Counted from the stretch's first letter, positions 36,801 through 46,855 are shown. The stretch is 64,000 bases of DNA from Alistipes indistinctus YIT 12060 (GCF_025144995.1 NZ_CP102250.1:2666001-2730000), one strand, 5' to 3'. Notes: generated by a model from the letters alone, not told the origin. Numbers and translations: made by a program.

Positions 36801-38129
36801 TTATATTTTTTTGTTTTGCCAGTTTGCTTTGGTGAGGTAAAGATAGGTAAATAATAGCAATACGATGCTATAGATGTGATCGACTGTCCAACATACGGCA
36901 ATATCGGGACGGTGTACGATGATGATTTGCCAGATGGCGGCCACGTACACGGCCAGTGCGACCAGTTCCATCAGCATGGCTGCACGCGTATTACCGGTGC
37001 CCGACACGGCGCAGAACAGCATGTTGCTCGGGATGAGGGTGAAGTAGATCGCCACCATCACCCACAGCGAGGCGATCGACGCGGAGATCAGCGATTGGTC
37101 GCCGGTATAGATGTGCAGCACGAGGGATGGGAAGAGGGCCATCAGGGCCATGACCGGAAGGGCGGCCCAATAGGACATCCGGACGATTTGCCAGACGGTC
37201 GGCATTACCAGTTTCGGCTCGCCGCGGCCCATCAGGGTACTGACGAGGGCGCTCGTGGTTGAACCGAATGCGCTGATCGTTACGAAAAGGATCGACGAGA
37301 GGCTGCGCACGATGTTCGAGATGGCGAGTTGCCGTTCGCCGAGGTGTTCGACGGCCAGGAAGAAAAGGAACCAAGTGGCGGTGGAGATGAATGCCTGCAT
37401 CATGGTCCAGATCGAAACGTTGAAAATCAGGCCCAGTTCACGGAAGTTCACGCCCCGGAAACGGAACAGCCTGTAACGGCGCGGATTGCCTTTCAGGCGG
37501 GTGTAGATAGCGAAAAAAAGCAATGAAACCAATTCCGCTGCCGACGAAGCGATCGCCGCACCGGCGATGCCGAGTGCAGGACAACCCAACTTGCCGAAGA
37601 TCAGGATGTAGTTCAGAACGACATTCGTGAGTACCATTACGACCGAGTTCGCGGTAAGGATACGGGTGTTGGTCGTGCCGACGTAAAAGGCGCGGAACAG
37701 GACGGCCGCGAACGAGAAGAAGAAGCCGTAGATGCGCCAGTCGAGATAGCTGATCGCAGCGGTGTAAACGGCATCCGAATCGATTAGTCTGCGCAGCAGC
37801 AGCGGCGTGAAACTTTTCGAAACGAAGAACATCACCGCGGCAAAAAACAGCAAAAAGAGCAGTCCTTGCTGGAAAATCGGTCCGATCTCGCGCAGGCGGC
37901 CTTCGCCGTTACGCCGGGCGATCAGGATTTGCACGCCGATACTGAATCCGAAGCCGAGCATGAAGATGGCCATGTAATAAACGCCGGCCAGGGCCGATGC
38001 GCCCAGTTCCACCTCTCCCACACGTCCCAGGAAAGCCGTGTCGGTCAGCCCGATCATATTCTCCATCAGCAGGCTGATGAGGATCGGGTAGGTGATTTGC
38101 CAGATATGCCGGTTGCTGTAAGCTTTCAT
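36801..38129 (-). CDS. MATE-family efflux transporter
   Basis: The 442-residue protein with twelve predicted helices begins ITYPILISLLMENMIGLTDTAFLGRVG, the MatE pattern, and has the symmetrical second half (FNVSIWTMMQAFISTATWFLFFL). MATE proteins export cationic drugs or metabolites with sodium or proton exchange. It is divergent from the copper ATPase. Confidence 0.93.
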   Translation of the reverse strand: MKAYSNRHIWQITYPILISLLMENMIGLTDTAFLGRVGEVELGASALAGVYYMAIFMLGFGFSIGVQILIARRNGEGRLREIGPIFQQGLLFLLFFAAVMFFVSKSFTPLLLRRLIDSDAVYTAAISYLDWRIYGFFFSFAAVLFRAFYVGTTNTRILTANSVVMVLTNVVLNYILIFGKLGCPALGIAGAAIASSAAELVSLLFFAIYTRLKGNPRRYRLFRFRGVNFRELGLIFNVSIWTMMQAFISTATWFLFFLAVEHLGERQLAISNIVRSLSSILFVTISAFGSTTSALVSTLMGRGEPKLVMPTVWQIVRMSYWAALPVMALMALFPSLVLHIYTGDQSLISASIASLWVMVAIYFTLIPSNMLFCAVSGTGNTRAAMLMELVALAVYVAAIWQIIIVHRPDIAVCWTVDHIYSIVLLLFTYLYLTKANWQNKKI

Positions 38130-38264
38130 GCGGGGTGTTGCGGGACGGGTTTGTATATTTCCGGCACCTGTGGATTGCGGTTGGCCGCAAGGTCATGCCG
38201 GGGCCGATCGTTGTTTATTTATGAAGGGGGTGACTTGACTTCGGTTTCAGTTCGGTGCGGTGCG

Positions 38265-38292
38265 GTTCAGTTCAGTTCAGTTCAGTTCAGTT
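38265..38292. repeat. Pentanucleotide TTCAG tandem repeat (five copies)
   Basis: Five perfect TTCAG units run from 38266 to 38290 inside a wider G/T-rich stretch with degenerate copies (TTCGG, GTGCGG). The tract lies in the predicted leader of the MATE gene, between the -7 box at 38335 and the start codon at 38129. Confidence 0.85.
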
Positions 38293-38334
38293 CGGGTTAT
38301 ATCCGTAGTGTATTCCGTGAGCGCTGCCGGGGGA

Positions 38335-38342
38335 CAAAGGTA
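38335..38342 (-). promoter_or_regulatory. -7 box for the MATE/DUF2721 transcript
   Basis: Minus strand TACCTTTG is a full TAnnTTTG match. It implies a leader of about 200 bases holding the TTCAG repeat. No clear promoter for the copper ATPase is visible on the plus strand in this 398-base gap. Confidence 0.5.
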
Positions 38343-38527
38343 GGATTTTATTTCCAAAAGCTTAACTTTGGGTATTATTTGTGCAGTCCGTACGGGTCGG
38401 TGCGGAGGTGTTTCCGGGATATGGCCGGAGTTGCCGGGATCCGTGTCCCCGGCGGATAATCCGGATGGTCCGGTACTTAATTCGTGAAGCAGAGAGTAAA
38501 ATAAAAAGTAGAGATAGAAGGAATAAA

Positions 38528-40921
38528 ATGGCAACGGTCAAAAAGAATTTTCCGGTATTGGAGATGAGCTGCGCATCGTGTGCAATGAGCGTCGAAAGCA
38601 TGGTGCGGAGCATTCCCGGCGTGGAGGCGGCCTCGGTAAATTTTGCATCGAACCTGCTGAACGTGGAGTACGATCCGGTGCAGGTGACTCCCGGGCGGTT
38701 GCAGGAAGCGGTGCGCTCGATCGGGTACGATCTGATTATCGACGAAGACCATGCGGCTGAAGAGCAGCAACAGGCCCAGCAGTCTCATTACCGCGCTTTG
38801 CGCCGCGATGCGGTCGGAGCATGGATTTTTGCATTGCCGCTGATGGTGGCCGGCATGGCTTTTATGCACGATGGCTGGGCTGCGTGGCTGATGCTGGGAC
38901 TTTGCGTGCCGGTGTTGTGGTTCGGACGTATTTTCTTCGTAAATGCCTGGAAGCAGGCGCATCACCGTACCGCGAATATGGATACGCTGGTGGCCCTCAG
39001 CACTTCGATTGCTTTCCTGTTCAGCCTTTTCAATACACTGTTCCCGCAATACTGGCTGGCGAGAGGACTCGAACCGCATGTTTATTATGAAGCGGCCGGG
39101 ATGATCGTCGCATTCGTGCTGCTTGGTAAATTGCTCGAGGAACGGGCCAAGGGAAATACTTCGTCGGCGATCCGCAAACTGATGGGACTCCAGCCCCGCA
39201 CCGCGCGGGTCGTGTTGCAGGACGGTACCGAACAGGATGTGCCCGTAGCCCGGTTACAGGCCGGAGAGCGTATCAGCGTGCGGCCCGGGGAGAAAATCCC
39301 GGTCGACGGGACGGTGGTTTCGGGCGGTTCGTTTGTCGATGAGAGCATGATTACCGGCGAGCCGCTGCCGGTGGAGAAGGAGCCGGGGGCCGCGGTGTTG
39401 GCCGGGACGGTCAACCAGCGCGGTGCATTCGTGCTGGAGGCGTCGAAAGTGGGTAGCGATACGCTGCTCGCTCAGATCATCCGCATGGTGCAGGAGGCAC
39501 AGGGCAGCAAAGCCCCGGTACAGCGTATCGCCGACCGTATTGCGGCTGTATTCGTGCCGACAGTGATTGCACTGGCGGTGTTGACTTTCATCCTGTGGTT
39601 GGTCTTCGGCGGCGGCGGAGCGTTTACCTACGGGTTGTTGGCAATGGTCTCCGTGCTGGTGATCGCCTGTCCGTGCGCATTGGGATTGGCGACTCCTACG
39701 GCCCTGATGGTGGGAATCGGCAAGGGGGCCGAGCATCAGATCCTGATCAAGGATGCTGCCGCCCTCGAAAGGATGTGCAAAGTGGATACGGTAGTGCTCG
39801 ATAAGACCGGCACGCTGACCGAGGGGCGGCCCGAAGTGACGGGATGGCTGTGGACCGGCTGCTCGGACAGCGGGCAGGAGGTCGGCAATGTCGGCGGGGC
39901 CGGATCCGCCGTACGTGACGACGACCGGCGCTCACCCGGAACCGAACGGCCCAGAAACCGTTGGCGCGACCTGTTCTATTCCGCTGAACTGCGTTCGGAG
40001 CATCCGTTGGGAGAGGCGGTCGTGCGTTACCTGGAGGGGCAGGGGGCGACTGCCTGTCCGCTCTCGGGCTTTGAAAGCCTGACGGGAAAGGGAATTAGGT
40101 TCAGGGAGCCGGAAGGTATTCCCGCAGCGGGAGAGAATCCTGTTTCCGGTCCGGATACGATTCCGGATGGACGTTCCGTTTCGGACACGGTTTCCGGGGT
40201 GGAGTCGGAGGAGGGAAAAACCTACTGGATCGGCAGCCGTAATCTGCTGGCCGCATACGGAGCCGCAATGGATGACGCACTTTCTCGGCAAATTACCTCC
40301 TATGAACAGGAGGGGCGCAGCACTGTGTTTTTCGGGAGCGGTACACGGTTGTTGGCGGTAGCTGTAATCAGCGACCGGATTAAGCCGACGACACCTGCCG
40401 CATTGTCCGAATTGCGGGCATTGGGGTTGGAAATCTGCATGCTGACCGGGGACGGACGCAAAACGGCCGCTTCGATTGCGGCGGAATTGGGGATCGGACG
40501 TTATGAAGCCGAAGTGCTCCCTGTGGACAAGGACCAATTTATCCGGCGGTTGCAGGCTGAAGGGCGCACGGTGGCGATGGTCGGCGACGGCATTAACGAT
40601 TCACAGGCGCTTTCGCGTGCCGACGTGAGCATCGCGATGGGGCGCGGCACCGATATTGCCATGGAGGTGGCGATGGTGACGCTGATGAACTCCGATTTGC
40701 TGCTCGTACCGCGGGCCTATAAACTTTCGCGTGATACGGTACGCGCCATCCGGCAGAATCTTTTCTGGGCGTTTGTTTACAATGTGGTGGGTATTCCGAT
40801 CGCGGCCGGAGTACTCTACCCGGTATGGGGAATTTTGCTCAATCCGATGTTGGCCAGTGCTGCGATGGCTTTCAGTTCGGTGTCGGTGGTGCTGAACAGC
40901 CTGCGGCTCCGGTGGAAATAG
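38528..40921 (+). CDS. copA: Copper-type P1B ATPase with one HMA domain
   Basis: The product is 797 residues from ATG 38528; the upstream in-frame extension is not protein-like. One N-terminal HMA domain has MSCASC (Cys15, Cys18). Then come the P1B helices, TGE phosphatase loop (MITGEPLP), CPC ion motif (Cys381-Pro-Cys383), phosphorylation site DKTGTLTEG (Asp425), SEHPLGE near 490, and [12 protein letters not shown] near 685. CPC with these motifs indicates monovalent copper (or silver) export. Two non-conserved stretches rich in Gly, Ser and acidic residues flank the HP motif in the nucleotide-binding domain. A small copper chaperone gene follows, indicating copper detoxification or delivery. 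Confidence 0.94.
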   Translation: MATVKKNFPVLEMSCASCAMSVESMVRSIPGVEAASVNFASNLLNVEYDPVQVTPGRLQEAVRSIGYDLIIDEDHAAEEQQQAQQSHYRALRRDAVGAWIFALPLMVAGMAFMHDGWAAWLMLGLCVPVLWFGRIFFVNAWKQAHHRTANMDTLVALSTSIAFLFSLFNTLFPQYWLARGLEPHVYYEAAGMIVAFVLLGKLLEERAKGNTSSAIRKLMGLQPRTARVVLQDGTEQDVPVARLQAGERISVRPGEKIPVDGTVVSGGSFVDESMITGEPLPVEKEPGAAVLAGTVNQRGAFVLEASKVGSDTLLAQIIRMVQEAQGSKAPVQRIADRIAAVFVPTVIALAVLTFILWLVFGGGGAFTYGLLAMVSVLVIACPCALGLATPTALMVGIGKGAEHQILIKDAAALERMCKVDTVVLDKTGTLTEGRPEVTGWLWTGCSDSGQEVGNVGGAGSAVRDDDRRSPGTERPRNRWRDLFYSAELRSEHPLGEAVVRYLEGQGATACPLSGFESLTGKGIRFREPEGIPAAGENPVSGPDTIPDGRSVSDTVSGVESEEGKTYWIGSRNLLAAYGAAMDDALSRQITSYEQEGRSTVFFGSGTRLLAVAVISDRIKPTTPAALSELRALGLEICMLTGDGRKTAASIAAELGIGRYEAEVLPVDKDQFIRRLQAEGRTVAMVGDGINDSQALSRADVSIAMGRGTDIAMEVAMVTLMNSDLLLVPRAYKLSRDTVRAIRQNLFWAFVYNVVGIPIAAGVLYPVWGILLNPMLASAAMAFSSVSVVLNSLRLRWK

Positions 40922-41061
40922 CGAATGAACGGCATTGCGGCTGCAGGGGTTGACAAAAATTATCGGGACAGCATTCCGGATAGGATCAATCAAAACATCC
41001 GGGGATAAAATTATATTGAAAAAATAACGAAGGTGTGAACCTGAAAATAAAGGAGTAAATT

Positions 41062-41268
41062 ATGAAAACGAGTAAATTCAAAACGAATGCGAAGTGCGGC
41101 GGATGTGTCGCGCGCATAGGAGAGAAGCTGGATAAGATGATACCGGGACAACAATGGGATATCGACCTGACGACTCCTGAACGGATATTGACCGTCACTT
41201 CGGACGAACCGGACGATAAAATCGTTGCGGCCGTCGTGGACGCTGGTTATAAGGCGGAAAAGCTCTGA
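41062..41268 (+). CDS. Small heavy-metal-associated (HMA) metallochaperone
   Basis: The 68-residue single HMA domain has the metal-binding pair in TNAKCGGCVARI (Cys12, Cys15). A clear AAAGGAG lies just before the ATG. Located 140 bases after the copper ATPase, it probably hands copper(I) to it, as CopZ does. Its Lys-Cys-Gly-Gly-Cys differs from the usual GMxCxxC pattern. Confidence 0.85.
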   Translation: MKTSKFKTNAKCGGCVARIGEKLDKMIPGQQWDIDLTTPERILTVTSDEPDDKIVAAVVDAGYKAEKL

Positions 41269-41465
41269 ACGGCATTTGTTCGCACAGCCCAGTAGCCCGA
41301 TCCGGGGACGGAAGCGGCGTGGTGCGGCAGTGTCGGTTTCACACATGGGTAAAACCGGAAAATGGTTGGGATTCCTGCCTGACGAATTACCCGCCGAAGA
41401 TAAAAAAGTGTTGTAAAGTCACGATTTTTTGTCGGATAAGGGCAATCGGTTTGCAATTATTTCGT

Positions 41466-41473
41466 TAGTTTTG
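41466..41473 (+). promoter_or_regulatory. -7 box for the AraC-type gene
   Basis: TAGTTTTG fits TAnnTTTG; the predicted start is near 41480, only about 11 bases before the GTG start codon. Confidence 0.5.
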
Positions 41474-41490
41474 TCGAAACCGTTTTGTAA

Positions 41491-42369
41491 GTGAACGTGA
41501 AAGAGACTGCTGCGAAAATACTTGATCCGTTCGAAGGCCAGGATGAAGAGTCGTTGTTTAAAATTTTTACCGCTACCGCCCAGGATCATCCTTTGCCCAT
41601 GGAGGCCCTCGCTCCGCATCAAATCCGGGGGATGGGCCTCTGCATTTGTCTGGCCGGTGAAGTCCGGATATCCATCGACCTGAAGCATTATACGGTGCAT
41701 AAGGGGGAAATGTTTATTATCCTGCCCGGGGTGGTGATACAGCCCATCGGCCGCAGCGATGATTTCGTCGGTTATGTACTCGGCCTTAAACCCGACCGGG
41801 TGGCGGAAATCGACTCTTCGGTCGGTCTCCAGTTCTATCTTACGGTCCGGGACAATCCTTGCCTTGCACTCCATGACGGAGATTTGCAGACACTCCTGGA
41901 GCTGTGCGATTTGATTAAAAAGAAATTGCAACGCACGGGACATCCTTATCACCGGGAAGTTGTCGAACACCTGATTCTCACCCTGTTTTACGAAATCAGT
42001 GCGATTTGCCACCGGGGACAGCCGCTGCGCCAAAAAGCACGCAGGCGGCAGGAAGAGCTGTTCGAAAAGTTCCTTTATCTGGTGGCGACCCATTACCGCA
42101 CCCAGCGTAGCCTGAATTTCTATGCCGAGCAAATGTGCCTGACGCCGAAATACCTTTCGTCGATCATCAAGCAGGCTTCGGGTGAGAGCGCTACCGAATG
42201 GATCATCCACACGGTGATCCGCAATGCCCAGGCGTTGCTCGAGAATTCACAGCTGACCGTCCAGCAGGTAGCCGACTATCTCAATTTTCCTACGCCCTCT
42301 TTCTTCGGGCAATATTTCAAAAAACATGTGGGCATGACCCCCAAGGAGTACCGGTTGAGCAAGCGTTAG
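41491..42369 (+). CDS. AraC-family transcriptional regulator
   Basis: The 292-residue protein starts with GTG. An N-terminal cupin-like sensing domain of about 180 residues (LCICLAGEVRISIDLKHYTVHKGEMFIILPG) precedes two helix-turn-helix units, YAEQMCLTPKYLSSIIKQ and TVQQVADYLNFPTPSFFGQYFKKHVGMTP. The ligand is unknown. A related regulator lies at 59073-59981; both are next to a gene for an outer-membrane lipid-active enzyme. The likely target is the downstream PAP2-barrel gene on the same strand, but that is inference. Confidence 0.93.
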   Translation: MNVKETAAKILDPFEGQDEESLFKIFTATAQDHPLPMEALAPHQIRGMGLCICLAGEVRISIDLKHYTVHKGEMFIILPGVVIQPIGRSDDFVGYVLGLKPDRVAEIDSSVGLQFYLTVRDNPCLALHDGDLQTLLELCDLIKKKLQRTGHPYHREVVEHLILTLFYEISAICHRGQPLRQKARRRQEELFEKFLYLVATHYRTQRSLNFYAEQMCLTPKYLSSIIKQASGESATEWIIHTVIRNAQALLENSQLTVQQVADYLNFPTPSFFGQYFKKHVGMTPKEYRLSKR

Positions 42370-42503
42370 AGCTTACCTGTGCCGGGCTTGCGGGATGGTC
42401 GTTGTCTGGATACCTGATGTTTCGATTTGCATGGATCGGATTTTATTTTTGTCCCGGAATGCAAAAAATATTGTCATGATACATCAAAAAGAACAAAAAA
42501 ATG

Positions 42504-42511
42504 TACTTTTG
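42504..42511 (+). promoter_or_regulatory. -7 box for the PAP2-barrel gene
   Basis: TACTTTTG is a full TAnnTTTG match. The predicted transcription start lies near 42518, which supports the TTG start codon at 42536 rather than a later ATG. Confidence 0.55.
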
Positions 42512-42535
42512 GGACATTAACCCAAATGTAATTTT

Positions 42536-44317
42536 TTGAAAACATATCGATTCGCAGCTCTGTGCCGGCTAGCCGTAGCTGTATCCGTAATGTTGTTGCG
42601 CGGAATTTTTCCGGTGTGTGCTTTGCCGTCCGTCATTTCTGACACGATGGCAAAAAAATGTGTGACCGCGCTGGATACCTCCGAAACCGCGCCAGGCGGT
42701 TTCTCCGTTTGCGTTGCCTGCGATACGACGGATACCCCGGTGCAGGACACGTTGCGGAACGGAGTGGCGAATATTTCTTTGACGGGTTCGGCAGCCCAAG
42801 ATTCCAGCATGGCGGACAGGATGGAGCATGCAGCCTGGGCCGGTGTTTCGCAAATCGATACCGTGAGGCCCGACACGACCATCAGGCTTACCGGTTGGGA
42901 TAAGTTCCGTGCCGGGGTCGACCGCATGACCACTACCCGGGCCTATAAAATGACTTATATCGCCGTGCCGTTGATGGTAGCCGGCATTGCCGTCAATAGC
43001 GAGCGCAACCATTTCTGCGACCTGCGCAACTCTTATATGCCTACGTTCCGCTACGATTTCGACGATTACCTGCAATACGCTCCCATGGCACTGATGTTCG
43101 GGTTGAAAGTCGCGGGCGTGGAGAGCCGCAGTTCGTGGGGGAGGATGTTGGTTTCGGACGCGTTTTCCGCCGGATTGATGGCGTTGATGGTCAATGGCCT
43201 CAAATATACCGTGAACCAGCCCCGTCCCGACGGTTCGGGCAACAATTCGTTTCCTTCGGGGCATACCGCGACGGCTTTTATGGCTGCGACGATGCTGCAT
43301 AAGGAATACGGCCTTACGAGGAGCCCGTGGTACAGTATCGGGGGGTACACCATAGCGACGTGCATCGGCATGACTCGCCAGATGAATAACAAGCACTGGC
43401 TCTCGGATGTGCTGATGGGGGCCGGGATCGGCATCCTGTCGACCGAGTTGGGGTATTTTCTGGCCGACCTGATCTACAAGGATCGCGGACTGCGCCGGCC
43501 CGAGCAGGATTATACGAAATTCAACTACGCTCGTAAATCCTCTTTTTTCGGTCTCTATACGGGTTTCAGTTGGGCGAACCGGCATATCGCGCCCGTCGGC
43601 GACCTGAATCTGCGTTTCTCTACCGGTGCCAATGTCGGCGTCGAGGGGGCCTGGTTCATGAACCGTTATATCGGTGTGGGCGGCAGGTTTACATGCGCCA
43701 GTATCCCCATGTCGATCGATAACGACCTGTATTTCGAGGCTCACCCCGGGTTTGCCGCGAATTTGCAGCGGATCGAGCTTTCGTCGCTCAAAATATCGCA
43801 GATCATGGCCGGGCCCTATTTCTCTTATCCGGTAACGAACCGCTGGCTGCTGGGAACGAAACTGCTGGTCGGCTATTATCATATGCGCCGCAGTGAAATC
43901 AATGCCGTGGTGGGACAAAGCAACGATCAGCAAACCGCCTCTGCTCCTGGAGATGCCGCACTCCGGCATGTCGCGCATGGCAATATTGTGCAGGGGAATG
44001 CGGAGCGGCCTTGGGGACGTAGTGGTAATCCGGACTTTGAAACCTCCTCTTCCGAATCGTCGTCGGCGCCCGGAGAATTGCGGCTGCCGATGGTGGCCCT
44101 CGGTGAAACCGGCAATTTCGGTTTCGGTTCCGGCTTGTCGTTCACTTATCTGGTTGAACGTAATTTCGGGGTCCGCATATTTTACGACTGTAATTTTTCC
44201 CCGGCCAATCTGGCTGTGACCACTTATAATGCCGACGGGGCTTCCAAACAGACCAATGTCAAGCACTTCAGTACCTCTTCGACACTCGGTATCGCCGTTA
44301 ATATCGTATTCTGGTAG
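42536..44317 (+). CDS. PAP2-type lipid phosphatase fused to an outer-membrane beta-barrel-like domain
   Basis: The 593-residue protein begins with TTG, chosen because it gives a proper signal peptide (KTYRFAALCRLAVAV...). The PAP2 domain spans about 130-320: KYTVNQPRP (223-231), FPSGHTATAF (His243) and MTRQMNNKHWLSD supply the three phosphatase motifs K-x6-RP, PSGH and R-x5-H. After about residue 325 comes a domain with alternating aromatic strands (GLYTGFSWANRHIAPVGDL, GVGGRFTCASIPM, NFGVRIFYDCNFSP) ending in Phe-Trp, as in outer-membrane barrels. It also holds a Ser/Gly-rich insert. PAP2 enzymes dephosphorylate lipids such as undecaprenyl diphosphate, phosphatidylglycerol phosphate or lipid A. 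Substrate is unknown. Confidence 0.85.
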   Translation: MKTYRFAALCRLAVAVSVMLLRGIFPVCALPSVISDTMAKKCVTALDTSETAPGGFSVCVACDTTDTPVQDTLRNGVANISLTGSAAQDSSMADRMEHAAWAGVSQIDTVRPDTTIRLTGWDKFRAGVDRMTTTRAYKMTYIAVPLMVAGIAVNSERNHFCDLRNSYMPTFRYDFDDYLQYAPMALMFGLKVAGVESRSSWGRMLVSDAFSAGLMALMVNGLKYTVNQPRPDGSGNNSFPSGHTATAFMAATMLHKEYGLTRSPWYSIGGYTIATCIGMTRQMNNKHWLSDVLMGAGIGILSTELGYFLADLIYKDRGLRRPEQDYTKFNYARKSSFFGLYTGFSWANRHIAPVGDLNLRFSTGANVGVEGAWFMNRYIGVGGRFTCASIPMSIDNDLYFEAHPGFAANLQRIELSSLKISQIMAGPYFSYPVTNRWLLGTKLLVGYYHMRRSEINAVVGQSNDQQTASAPGDAALRHVAHGNIVQGNAERPWGRSGNPDFETSSSESSSAPGELRLPMVALGETGNFGFGSGLSFTYLVERNFGVRIFYDCNFSPANLAVTTYNADGASKQTNVKHFSTSSTLGIAVNIVFW

Positions 44318-44369
44318 AGCCTGAGGTCCATGTGCAGGGAGGCGGTTTTTCCGAAAATTTACTTTTTGC

Positions 44370-44377
44370 TATCTTTA
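44370..44377 (+). promoter_or_regulatory. Possible -7 box for the CE15 esterase gene
   Basis: TATCTTTA, one mismatch to TAnnTTTG, about 115 bases before the start codon. Confidence 0.35.
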
Positions 44378-44491
44378 TCCGGCGGTCATCTCCTGATATC
44401 GGATCGTTTGGCGAACCTCGCAGGACGAGGTCCGGAGCGGATTTTCCCGATCGCAGATTTTTATCGAGCTAATCGGATGACCTAAAAACGG

Positions 44492-45877
44492 ATGAAGATG
44501 AAACCAATCAAGAAGTGCGGATGGTGCAGCAGGCTGCGTATCCGGAAGGCCGGGATATGCGCAGTGCTGTCCGGCGGTGCGCTTTTGCTGGGTGCCGGCC
44601 GTGTCGCGGCGCAGGCGGACAAGGCCAACTATGATGAATCGAAAGTGCCGCATTATAGGCTGCCTGAACCGCTCGTGTGCAACGACGGCAGGCGCGTGAC
44701 TTCGGTCGGGGAGTGGGAATCGCGCCGGGACCGGGAGATCCTGCCGCTGTTCCGGTCGCAGATGTATGGTTATGTGCCGGCACCGGAAGTGCCGTTATCG
44801 ACGGAGTACACCGTGCTGTCCGAAGAGGAGGCGCTCGACGGGCGTGCGATTCGCCGTCAGGTACGCATCCGCTTTGTCCGGCCGGCGACAGGCCGTTCGC
44901 CGGCCGATCGGCAGGATGTGCTGGTGTTGATCTATCTGCCTAAAGATAAAGCGACCGGTGAACATCGCGGTAACCAGCGTGGGGTGCCGGTGTTCCTGGC
45001 ATACAATTTTTACGGGAATCAGACGGTAAACGCCGATCCGGGTATTCTGCCGACTATCTCCTGGTGCCGCAATAACGAGCGTTTCGGCGTGACCGATCAC
45101 GACGGCAGCAAGGCGATCCGGGGGAGTAATGCGTGGAGCTGGCCGGTCGATACATTGCTGTCCGAGGGTTTCGGATTGGTGACCGCATGCTATAACGACA
45201 TCTATCCCGATGGGACGGGTAACCGGGATCGGAGTGTGATCCGCCTGTTCGGCGACACGTTGCAGCGGGCCGACGGTTGGGGCGCTATTTCGGCCTGGGC
45301 GTGGGGGCTCAGCCGCATTATGGACTATCTGGAACAGGCACCCGGAGTGGATGCTTCGCGGGTTACCGTTACGGGACATTCACGGCTCGGCAAAACTGCT
45401 TTGTGGGCTGCGGCGCAGGATCGGCGGTTCGCAGCGGTGATTTCGACCAATTCGGGTTGTGGGGGAGCGGCCCTTTTCCGCCGCGAATTCGGCGAGACGG
45501 CGGACCTGATTTGCGGACCGGTGGGATACTGGTTCTGTCCGAATTTCCAGCAATACCGCAACAACGAAGCGGCTTTACCGGTCGACCAGCATGAATTGAT
45601 CGCACTGATGGCTCCGCGTCCGGCCTACGTGGCCAGCGCGACGGAAGACCTGTGGGCCGATCCGCGCGGAGAGTTCCTTTCGGCGGCGCATGCCGGAGAA
45701 GTGTATGCGCTGTACGGGTACCGGGGGCTGGATACCTTTACGATGCCTCCGGCCGATCGACCGCTGGCGCACCGCGTGGGCTACCACCTGCGTACCGGGC
45801 AGCATGACGTGACGGCTTGGGACTGGGCGCAGTATATTCCTTTCGTTAAACGGGAGGTGTGTGCGAATGGGAAATGA
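44492..45877 (+). CDS. CE15-like glucuronoyl esterase, secreted
   Basis: The 461-residue protein has a signal peptide ending near AAQA (about residue 41). The alpha/beta-hydrolase contains the bacterial CE15 nucleophile motif GHSRLGKTALWAAAQD (Ser297), ISTNSGCGGAALFRR, and the catalytic His in GQHDVTAWDW (His438). NNERFGVTDHDG and GWGAISAWAWGLSRIMDYL also fit the family. CE15 enzymes cut esters between glucuronic acid on xylan and lignin alcohols. In a gut organism this suggests attack on plant cell-wall fibre. It stands alone, with no adjacent glycosidase genes. Confidence 0.88.
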   Translation: MKMKPIKKCGWCSRLRIRKAGICAVLSGGALLLGAGRVAAQADKANYDESKVPHYRLPEPLVCNDGRRVTSVGEWESRRDREILPLFRSQMYGYVPAPEVPLSTEYTVLSEEEALDGRAIRRQVRIRFVRPATGRSPADRQDVLVLIYLPKDKATGEHRGNQRGVPVFLAYNFYGNQTVNADPGILPTISWCRNNERFGVTDHDGSKAIRGSNAWSWPVDTLLSEGFGLVTACYNDIYPDGTGNRDRSVIRLFGDTLQRADGWGAISAWAWGLSRIMDYLEQAPGVDASRVTVTGHSRLGKTALWAAAQDRRFAAVISTNSGCGGAALFRREFGETADLICGPVGYWFCPNFQQYRNNEAALPVDQHELIALMAPRPAYVASATEDLWADPRGEFLSAAHAGEVYALYGYRGLDTFTMPPADRPLAHRVGYHLRTGQHDVTAWDWAQYIPFVKREVCANGK

Positions 45878-45907
45878 ATCCCGAAACAGGAAATAGGCAG
45901 CCGCGGG

Positions 45908-46807
45908 CTATCTCGATCCCCAGTAGAGGAAGAGCATGCCGATCAACACCAGCACCAGGTCGACCGCTTTGCTGCGCAGATTTTTTTCGCGGAACAGCAT
46001 CGCTCCGAATGCGAAGGAGACGATGACGCTGCCCCGCCGCACCATCGATACGACCGAAATCATCGAACCGTCGAGGCTCAGCGCATAAAAATAGGCGAAG
46101 TCGGCTGCCGACAGGAAGATCGAGATCAGCGGAATACTCCAGTGCCAATGGAATGGGGATGAGGCACGATGCGGCCACCACAGGGCGGGCAGCACGACGG
46201 ACATGATTCCCAGTTGGTAGAGATTGTACCACGATTGGACGAGCATAGGGTCGAGCCGCCGCATCAGGAATTTGTCGTAGAGGCCGCTGACGGCCCCGAG
46301 CAATGCGGCGAGTACGATGCAGAAGATCCAGCGGTTATGTTTGAAGTCGATACCTTCCTTCCGTCCCGAGCGGCTCAGCATCAGGAACGACACGGCGGCG
46401 AGGATGACGCCGATCCACTGCCAGAGGTTCAGCCGTTCGCCGAAGATCAGCATCGCACCAACGAGCACCATAACCGGCCGTGTCGCATTGATCGGACCCA
46501 CGATCGTGATGGGCAGGTGTTTGAGACCGAAATAGCCGAGCATCCATGAACTGAGTACGATCAGCGATTTGAGCAGGATCAGGCGGTGCACTTCCCATCC
46601 TGCGGCGGGGACGTAAATCAGCGGATGGGCGGCCATCTGTTCGGGCATCCACGCCGAAAGCAGGATAAACGGCAGGAAGATCAGCGAAGAAAACAGTGTG
46701 TTGAGCAGCAGTACCGGCAGGACGGCATTCCCGTCGAGCGACTGTTTTTTGAATACGTCGTAGAAGCCCAGTAACAGGGCCGAAAGGAAGGCGAAGGCTA
46801 ACCACAT
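45908..46807 (-). CDS. EamA/DMT-family transporter
   Basis: From Met 46807 the product is 299 residues with about ten hydrophobic helices in two EamA repeats (LAFAFLSALLLGFYDVFKKQ and CIVLAALLGAVSGLYDKFLM). A start at 46858 would add a Pro-rich non-family tail and overlap the -7 box. Drug/metabolite transporters move amino acids, nucleosides or other small solutes. The substrate is unknown. Confidence 0.88.
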   Translation of the reverse strand: MWLAFAFLSALLLGFYDVFKKQSLDGNAVLPVLLLNTLFSSLIFLPFILLSAWMPEQMAAHPLIYVPAAGWEVHRLILLKSLIVLSSWMLGYFGLKHLPITIVGPINATRPVMVLVGAMLIFGERLNLWQWIGVILAAVSFLMLSRSGRKEGIDFKHNRWIFCIVLAALLGAVSGLYDKFLMRRLDPMLVQSWYNLYQLGIMSVVLPALWWPHRASSPFHWHWSIPLISIFLSAADFAYFYALSLDGSMISVVSMVRRGSVIVSFAFGAMLFREKNLRSKAVDLVLVLIGMLFLYWGSR

Positions 46808-46855
46808 GGGCGGATCAGGTTTGTCCGGGGTGTTTCCCGTCCCGGTTTCGGGGGG

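Noticed and set aside
38265-38292. TTCAG units as a CRISPR array
   Set aside because: Five-base units without spacers are a simple sequence repeat.
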